Part shown: piece by piece, positions 15,252-19,325 of the stretch
How positions within the stretch are numbered: the stretch's first letter is position 1
How the letters are laid out: every line of letters begins with the position of its first letter
NCBI GenBank assembly: GCA_023418375.1
Contig: JAEZZV010000182.1
Coordinates: forward strand, 1 to 19,325
Direction of reading: 5' to 3'
DNA length: 19,325 bases
Origin: Actinomycetes bacterium
GTDB taxonomy: Bacteria; Actinomycetota; Actinomycetes; Actinomycetales; Cellulomonadaceae
Notes under the pieces: generated by a model
The model's input: the letters and a program-made list of their open reading frames with translations, nothing else
The model's database searches: none
What the model was told of the DNA's origin: nothing
Program-made: the position numbers and the translations under genes

Positions 15252-16606
15252 CCACGTACGCCGAGCTCCTCGCGCAAGCGACGGCGCACCTGCGCGAGGG
15301 CTCTACCGCCCTCCGAGGGGACCGGTTCTGGACACAGGACGAGGCGCTCGACGCCATCGGGGACTTCCATGGGCTCCTCGACGCCATCGCCTCCCACGGC
15401 CGGCGCCTTCTGCATCCGGCCCAACTCGGCCGGCTCGGCCTGACCCGACACCGTGACGGCCTCCCACCCGTGGAGCGGGCGTCGATCGACCTCATCACTC
15501 GACTCGAAGCACTGACCGGGGAAGCGAGGCCCCACCCGTCCCAGGTCCGCCTTGGCACGACACCGTGGGCCCGATCGGCGCTTGCGCTGCGGGCTGCCGC
15601 CGACCTTGTCGGGACGCACTTCTCGACGGACGGTCGACCCCGGAGCCCGGACGCAGCCGAAGCCACGACCGCAACCCTCGACGCCGGCCTCGTCGACCTC
15701 GGCCACCTCGCCGTGGCCGCCCTCGCACACGAGGATCCCCTCGCTCTCAGGGCCATCCAGGCGGGCGTCCCCCGGACCGTCGTGGCCAAGCAGCTCCCTG
15801 GGCTCGAGGCCATCTCCGACGCCGCACGCGAGCTCGCCGCCCAGGGCCTTGGCCACCCCGAGAGGCCCCTCGGCTCCCTCGGCCAGACCCACCTTCGCAT
15901 CCGGACTGACGACCCGGCGACGGAACTTAGCGACCGCATGGTGCGACTCCGCCAGGGTGTCTGGAACCTCGTCGCCGACCACGCCGACGTCCTGCCGTCC
16001 CTGCGGCTCACGGCCGGCCTCGGCATTGCCGTCCACGCGCATGCCGCGGCCTTCCATGGCGCCGACCTCACCGCCCCCGACGGAATCGCACCGACCGGGC
16101 CAGGTGCCCTCGTCGCCCACGGGCGCTCCTGGCAGCGCCTGCACCAGGCACTCTCGCAGTTCGCGGTCCTGGCGCCTCCTGTCGCGAGCGTCCGGGACGA
16201 CGCCGTCGCGGCCGCCCGGCTGCTCGGCGAGCTAGTGCCACTCGACGCCCCGCGTGGTCATCTGCCCATCGCCACCGCGGATCGTCACGTCGGCGCGGCG
16301 CTCAACGGCGCAGTCCAGGTCATGGCCGACATCGCCGTCCACGAGGGCGCCGCGTTCGACCGACTCTCCCGCTGCGGCCTGCTCCACATCCCCGCACGCT
16401 CACTCCCCCGCGACCTCGTCACCGACCGACCCGACGTCGCGGCGGCCCGCCTCAGCGGCCGGACAGTGCCCGCCCCCACGGAGATCCTGCGGGCGGTCGC
16501 GGGCATGTACGCCGAGGTCGCGGCCCACCCGCTCGGCGGCCCGACACCATGGTCTTGCAGTCGCCGTGCCACTCCGCCACCCGCCGAAGCGATCTCGATC
16601 GTCTAG
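15248..16606 (+). CDS. Unrecognised helical protein, second gene of the coupled pair
   Basis: This protein has 452 residues from ATG 15248, which overlaps the preceding stop; upstream open sequence in this frame to 14840 is a shadow of the previous gene. It is almost wholly alpha-helical by composition (many Ala/Leu/Arg segments such as ALALRAAADLVG and AARLLGELVPL), without signal peptide, clear membrane helices, nucleotide-binding loop or metal motif. The last 20 or so residues (WSCSRRATPPPAEAISIV) differ in character from the rest and could reflect an altered 3' end. The next gene (TIR) begins 114 nt later on the same strand. I do not assign a function; a structural or scaffold partner of the first gene is a guess. 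Confidence 0.8.
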   Translation: MTTYAELLAQATAHLREGSTALRGDRFWTQDEALDAIGDFHGLLDAIASHGRRLLHPAQLGRLGLTRHRDGLPPVERASIDLITRLEALTGEARPHPSQVRLGTTPWARSALALRAAADLVGTHFSTDGRPRSPDAAEATTATLDAGLVDLGHLAVAALAHEDPLALRAIQAGVPRTVVAKQLPGLEAISDAARELAAQGLGHPERPLGSLGQTHLRIRTDDPATELSDRMVRLRQGVWNLVADHADVLPSLRLTAGLGIAVHAHAAAFHGADLTAPDGIAPTGPGALVAHGRSWQRLHQALSQFAVLAPPVASVRDDAVAAARLLGELVPLDAPRGHLPIATADRHVGAALNGAVQVMADIAVHEGAAFDRLSRCGLLHIPARSLPRDLVTDRPDVAAARLSGRTVPAPTEILRAVAGMYAEVAAHPLGGPTPWSCSRRATPPPAEAISIV

Positions 16607-16720
16607 GTCTCGGCCGTCCGCGAGGCGCGGCCGCCCGCGCGCTCGTGAGCTGATCAACTGTCGGAGGCTGCGCGTAGCGTCTCGTTGACGGCGACATGGC
16701 GCACGAGAGCGGAGACTGCG

Positions 16721-17533
16721 GTGGCGGGCTTTAACCGGGCACAGTTCGAGGCGCAGGTCCGCGCAGCCCAGCGCGACGCGCAGCGGAGGCTGCAGGCCGA
16801 GATAGACCGGGTCAATCGCGAGAACAAGCGGCGCATCGACGAGTACAACCGCCGGGCGCAGCAGCACAACCGCCAGGTCTTGCAGCAAGCGCAGCGGCAG
16901 GTCGACGAGTACAACCGCGAAGTCGCGCGGGTGAATGCGCACAACGCCCAGGTCAACCAGCAGAACCAGCGCGCGAACGTTCAGAACCGTGCGCTGGTGG
17001 CCGAGGTGAACCGCCGACTCCGCTCCGCGTCCTCGTCCGGCCCGGCGTACACGCCTTCGGAAAGGTCTCTTGCAGACCGGATCCAGGAGCAGGCTGCGCG
17101 CCACCCCGATCGAGAGTGGGACGCGTTCCTGAGCTACGCCCGCATAGACGGGTCGGAGGTCGGCACGGCTCTTCGGGACGCCCTCGACGCGCTAGGAGTG
17201 GGAGTCTGGTTCGACGCGATCGCCATCACTCCAGGTCGGAGCCAGTCCCTTCAGATGGACCAGGGCCTCCGTACCGCACGGTGTGGCATCGCGCTGCTCA
17301 CGCCGGCCTACCTCACGGGCCGATTCTGGACTGAGCGGGAGCTCGGCGCTCTCCTGCACAAAGCGACGCTCATCCCCGTGCTGCACAACGTGACGTTCGA
17401 TGAGGTCGCGGAGTACAGCGGCATCCTTCCCGACCTCGCCGGCTTCGAGACGAGCCGCGATTCCATCGAGGTAATCGCCGAGAAGATCGCAGCGGCAGTT
17501 CTCCTTCCGAACCCGGATGACGCTGAGCTCTGA
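16721..17533 (+). CDS. TIR-domain protein with N-terminal asparagine-rich coiled coil
   Basis: From GTG 16721 (GGAG 6 nt upstream) the protein has 270 residues (MAGFNRAQFEAQV). Residues about 5-100 form a long charged helix with recurring (D/E)-E-Y-N-R and H-N-R/Q units and many Asn and Gln, probably a coiled coil for oligomerisation. A short linker (YTPSERSLADRIQEQ) leads to a TIR domain (about 133-262): box 1 DAFLSYARIDG, then GVGVWFDAIAITPG, and RFWTERELGALLHK with the probable catalytic Glu207. Bacterial TIR domains are commonly NAD-hydrolysing or cyclic-signal-making effectors of anti-phage defence; activity here is inferred. An in-frame TTG at 16685 would add 12 residues but has no ribosome site. 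The CoiA-like gene follows 48 nt after the stop. Confidence 0.88.
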   Translation: MAGFNRAQFEAQVRAAQRDAQRRLQAEIDRVNRENKRRIDEYNRRAQQHNRQVLQQAQRQVDEYNREVARVNAHNAQVNQQNQRANVQNRALVAEVNRRLRSASSSGPAYTPSERSLADRIQEQAARHPDREWDAFLSYARIDGSEVGTALRDALDALGVGVWFDAIAITPGRSQSLQMDQGLRTARCGIALLTPAYLTGRFWTERELGALLHKATLIPVLHNVTFDEVAEYSGILPDLAGFETSRDSIEVIAEKIAAAVLLPNPDDAEL

Positions 17534-17581
17534 GACGACTTCTTGATCTACCGTGTCGGTAACTCCTGCGAGAGTGGATGC

Positions 17582-18661
17582 GTGCCACTCCGCGCTCTCC
17601 ATGGTGAGAAGTCCGTCACCTCCACTCTCGTCGACGACGATCAGTGGGCGGAGCTCCGGACCGCAGCGAAGAGTGACCACGCGGCGCTGCTCCTGCCGGG
17701 CTGCGGACTTCCCTGCTATCCGCGGACTTCTCCTCGCGGACTGCGGCACTTCGCACATCGCCCGGGCGCCACGTGCGCCGATCATGCCGGGGAGTCCGGC
17801 GCCCACATGGAGGCCAAGGCGATCATCGTCTCGGCGGCGATAGCCGCTGGCTGGACAGCTGAAGTCGAGCAGCGAGGCGACGAGTGGATCGCCGACGTCC
17901 TCGCGACCCGTGGCGAGGCCCGCGTCGCGCTCGAGGTGCAGTGGTCTCGACAGACGCTTGAGCGCTACCGAGAGAGACAAGCCGCCTACGCCTCTGCGGG
18001 GGTCCGCGGCGTCTGGTTCGCGCGTCACTCGCCAGCGCCTAGATACGCACGAGCCGGAGAGTGGCCCACCAAGCAGCTGCCCATCTTCACGCTTGACGGC
18101 GACTTCGTCGTGGATACCGGAACCGTGAGAGTGCCTCTGGCGCAGGCCGTCATGGCCCTCCTTGGCGGAGGTGTCCAGTTCAGGGCGAGCTTGGGCCGAA
18201 CGGACGCCAAGGCGAGCGTCGCCGTCACCCTCTGGCAGGTGCCGTGCTGGAAGTGCGGCCGGCTCTCGGCCGTCTGGACGGTCGAAGGCGAGGACGTCGC
18301 CGGACCCTGCGGCCGACTATCTCGGTTCTACCCAGACCGCGCCCACACGATGTGGACCGCAAAGAGGGTGGAGGCCGAGCCGAGAGTTGCGAACTTGGCC
18401 GCGCGCCTCGCCCGCGAGGCCGGCGCCGTCGGCGCGGTGATGGCATTCCGCCGTACGCGCCCCGTCCCCGAGGGGTACACGGCTTTCACGTGCGGCCACT
18501 GCCGGGCGGTGTTTGGAGACTTCCCTCTCCGCTCGCTGCTCATGGAAGTCGCGTACGACCCTCCACTGGCACGAGGCACCGTGACGCTGGACGCGCCCGC
18601 AATTGTCGATAGCCACCCGCACTGGTGCTGGAACCTAGGCGACGGCCTCTGCGCCACCTGA
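17582..18661 (+). CDS. CoiA-like protein with PD-(D/E)xK-type nuclease fold and zinc-binding motifs
   Basis: GTG 17582 starts a 359-residue protein (MPLRALHGEKSVTSTLVDDD). An N-terminal zinc-finger-like region has Cys41, Cys45, His56, His59 and Cys65 (LRHFAHRPGATC), as in CoiA-family proteins. A nuclease-like core follows: EWIADVLA with Asp105, then VALEVQWS with Glu118-x-Gln120, and a YRERQAAYASAGVRGVWFAR helix-strand pair. This is the CoiA version of the PD-(D/E)xK active site, with Gln in place of Lys. Two further CxxC pairs (Cys222/225 and Cys304/307) suggest a C-terminal zinc ribbon. CoiA is known from competence, but distant relatives are widespread and mostly uncharacterised. Position directly after the TIR gene suggests a shared role. 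An open frame begins at 17543, but the family-like start is the GTG. Confidence 0.82.
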   Translation: MPLRALHGEKSVTSTLVDDDQWAELRTAAKSDHAALLLPGCGLPCYPRTSPRGLRHFAHRPGATCADHAGESGAHMEAKAIIVSAAIAAGWTAEVEQRGDEWIADVLATRGEARVALEVQWSRQTLERYRERQAAYASAGVRGVWFARHSPAPRYARAGEWPTKQLPIFTLDGDFVVDTGTVRVPLAQAVMALLGGGVQFRASLGRTDAKASVAVTLWQVPCWKCGRLSAVWTVEGEDVAGPCGRLSRFYPDRAHTMWTAKRVEAEPRVANLAARLAREAGAVGAVMAFRRTRPVPEGYTAFTCGHCRAVFGDFPLRSLLMEVAYDPPLARGTVTLDAPAIVDSHPHWCWNLGDGLCAT

Positions 18662-18730
18662 GAGAGCCAGCGACCACGACGCGAGGCATCGGGCCCGCCC
18701 GCTGGCACCGCGAGGCACGGCGCCGCGTCA

Positions 18731-18753
18731 TCACCGGGGCCGCAGCCCGGTGA
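18731..18753. terminator. Hairpin after the CoiA-like gene
   Basis: TCACCGGG, a 7-nt loop and CCCGGTGA form a perfect 8-bp stem about 70 nt after the stop at 18661. No T-tract follows, so it is a probable but weak terminator for the plus-strand genes. Confidence 0.45.
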
Positions 18754-18801
18754 AGTTCGGCCCTGTTCGCCGCTGTACGTGTACGTACCGCAGGCGGCAT
18801 G

Positions 18802-18826
18802 CGTTGACATTTCGTTGACATCAACG
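18802..18826. repeat. Direct repeat CGTTGACAT (twice) followed by an inverted copy
   Basis: CGTTGACAT occurs at 18802-18810 and 18813-18821, and TCAACG (18821-18826) mirrors the CGTTGA of the second copy. The cluster lies between the last island gene and the tRNA. Such short repeats may be arm-type recombinase or regulator sites; nothing else supports a specific role. Confidence 0.45.
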
Positions 18827-18867
18827 TCAGAGGCCCTCCCGATCTCTCGATCGGAAGGGCCTCTGAC
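18826..18867. terminator. Strong symmetrical hairpin beside the tRNA 3' end
   Basis: Twelve paired bases (GTCAGAGGCCCT with AGGGCCTCTGAC), one C-A mismatch, six more pairs (CCGATC with GATCGG) and a TCTC loop form a 42-nt near-perfect hairpin. It begins 16 nt beyond the tRNA 3' end on the minus strand and is symmetrical, so it could stop transcription from both sides. Confidence 0.75.
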
Positions 18868-18882
18868 CTGGTACTTCACGTG

Positions 18883-18956
18883 TAGCGGGGGCAGGATTTG
18901 AACCTGCGACCTCTGGGTTATGAGCCCAGCGAGCTACCGAGCTGCTCCACCCCGCG
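18883..18956 (-). tRNA. Initiator tRNA-Met (anticodon CAU)
   Basis: The 74-nt gene folds as a full cloverleaf: acceptor 5' strand CGCGGGG, D stem GAGC/GCTC, anticodon stem CTGGG/CCCAG around the loop with CAT, and T stem GCAGG/CCTGC. Three initiator traits are visible: no Watson-Crick pair at 1-72 (C against T), the A11-T24 orientation in the D stem, and three consecutive G-C pairs in the anticodon stem. The CCA tail is not encoded. Its 3' end faces the TIR/CoiA block, the side on which tRNA-targeting elements normally insert. Confidence 0.96.
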
Positions 18957-19013
18957 TCGGCTCTGCAACCTTACGCGACGTACGGAGCCGGGCCAAATCC
19001 GTTCGCCGACGGC

Positions 19014-19045
19014 GGAGCCGGCTCGGCCTCGACCGAGCCGGCTCC
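19014..19045. terminator. Hairpin downstream of the UPF0182 gene
   Basis: GGAGCCGGCTCGG, a 6-nt loop and CCGAGCCGGCTCC give a perfect 13-bp stem 9 nt beyond the UPF0182 stop on the minus strand. There is no T-run, but the stem strength and position fit an intrinsic terminator of a GC-rich actinobacterium. Confidence 0.7.
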
Positions 19046-19053
19046 CCCGTGTC

Positions 19054-19325
19054 TCAGCCCTCCAGCTGCGCGTCCGCGGCGATGGCCCGCTCCAGAGCGT
19101 CCTGCAGCGCGTTCTGCGACTCGCCGTAGGCAGCCCAGTCGCCCCTGGCCAGGGCGTCCTGGCCGGCCTGGAGCGCGTCGCGGGCGTCCTCGAGCGCGGC
19201 CTGCAGGTCGGCGCGGGCATCGCCCGACGGCGTCTGCGTGGGCTCGGCGGTCGGGGTCTGCGTCGGCGTCGGCTCCGCCGTCGGCGTCGCCGTCGGCTCG
19301 CCCTCGCCGCCGGTCTCCCCGTCGC
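19054..19325 (-). CDS. UPF0182-family membrane protein, C-terminal end (partial)
   Basis: The last 90 codons of a minus-strand gene lie inside the window. They encode a Pro/Thr/Glu-rich linker with repeated 'PTxTPTAEPT' units, then a helical tail: ADLQAALEDARDALQAGQDA, GDWAAYGESQNALQDALERA and a stop. This linker plus 'LxxALxxAxxAL..GDWAAYGxxQxxLxxALxxA' tail is characteristic of the C-terminus of large actinobacterial UPF0182 membrane proteins, whose function is unknown. The membrane part lies beyond the right edge. It is a normal chromosomal gene, which suggests that the mobile block ends at or before the tRNA. Confidence 0.8.
   Translation of the reverse strand, partial: DGETGGEGEPTATPTAEPTPTQTPTAEPTQTPSGDARADLQAALEDARDALQAGQDALARGDWAAYGESQNALQDALERAIAADAQLEG

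Noticed and set aside
16685..16720. TTG start giving MTATW, matching the first residues of the 14829 gene (MTATW...AET)
   Set aside because: The match covers few codons, the TTG lacks a ribosome site, and GTG 16721 has one. Probably chance, though a shared leader by duplication cannot be excluded.
1..19325. CRISPR array
   Set aside because: No regularly spaced direct repeats of suitable length were seen.

Overview
The window is very GC-rich, with strongly G/C-biased third codon positions. It has several promoters that appear to be leaderless, LacI-controlled oligosaccharide uptake genes, and a UPF0182-type membrane protein C-terminus. Together these suggest a high-GC actinobacterium, most likely a Cellulomonas-like plant-polysaccharide degrader. 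That placement is an inference from content, not from a marker gene.

Layout. (1) 2-3751: a mobilisation remnant. The 3' end of an IS3-type transposase abuts a minus-strand MobF relaxase/helicase whose C-terminus appears to be cut off by that IS. Upstream of the relaxase lies a small frameshifted gene. (2) 3793-10549: a five-gene minus-strand operon for hemicellulose side-chain oligosaccharides: lipoprotein solute-binding protein, two ABC permeases, a GH31 alpha-xylosidase-like enzyme and a GH51 alpha-L-arabinofuranosidase. No ABC ATPase is present, so a shared ATPase elsewhere is implied. (3) 10585-11867: two copies of a perfect palindromic operator, then a divergent LacI-family repressor with a promoter that looks leaderless. 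(4) 11908-13652: accessory and decayed genes. These are a hypothetical protein with a possible membrane anchor, the in-frame remains of an endonuclease/exonuclease/phosphatase (EEP) gene, a VOC-family gene broken by a one-base frameshift, and a divergent intact VOC gene. (5) 13709-14645: a complete IS5-family (IS427-type) element flanked by CTAG duplications. (6) 14829-18661: four plus-strand genes that form the most interesting block. Two are translationally coupled and unrecognised; then come a coiled-coil-TIR protein and a CoiA-like nuclease-fold protein. (7) 18731-19325: hairpins, an initiator tRNA-Met on the minus strand, and the 3' end of a UPF0182 gene.

How it fits together. The sugar block reads as a self-contained import, cleavage and regulation unit: the binding protein and permeases import oligosaccharides, two cytoplasmic glycosidases remove alpha-xylosyl and alpha-arabinofuranosyl groups, and LacI binds the twin operators. 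The 14.8-18.7 kb block lies between an IS and a tRNA gene, with a relaxase elsewhere in the window. It combines a probable NADase effector domain with a probable DNA nuclease domain, which is the profile of an anti-phage defence island. No function has been shown for it, and its two upstream genes match no family I recognise. Several broken genes (relaxase 3' end, small gene at 3.5-3.75 kb, EEP gene, one VOC gene) indicate a region in flux.
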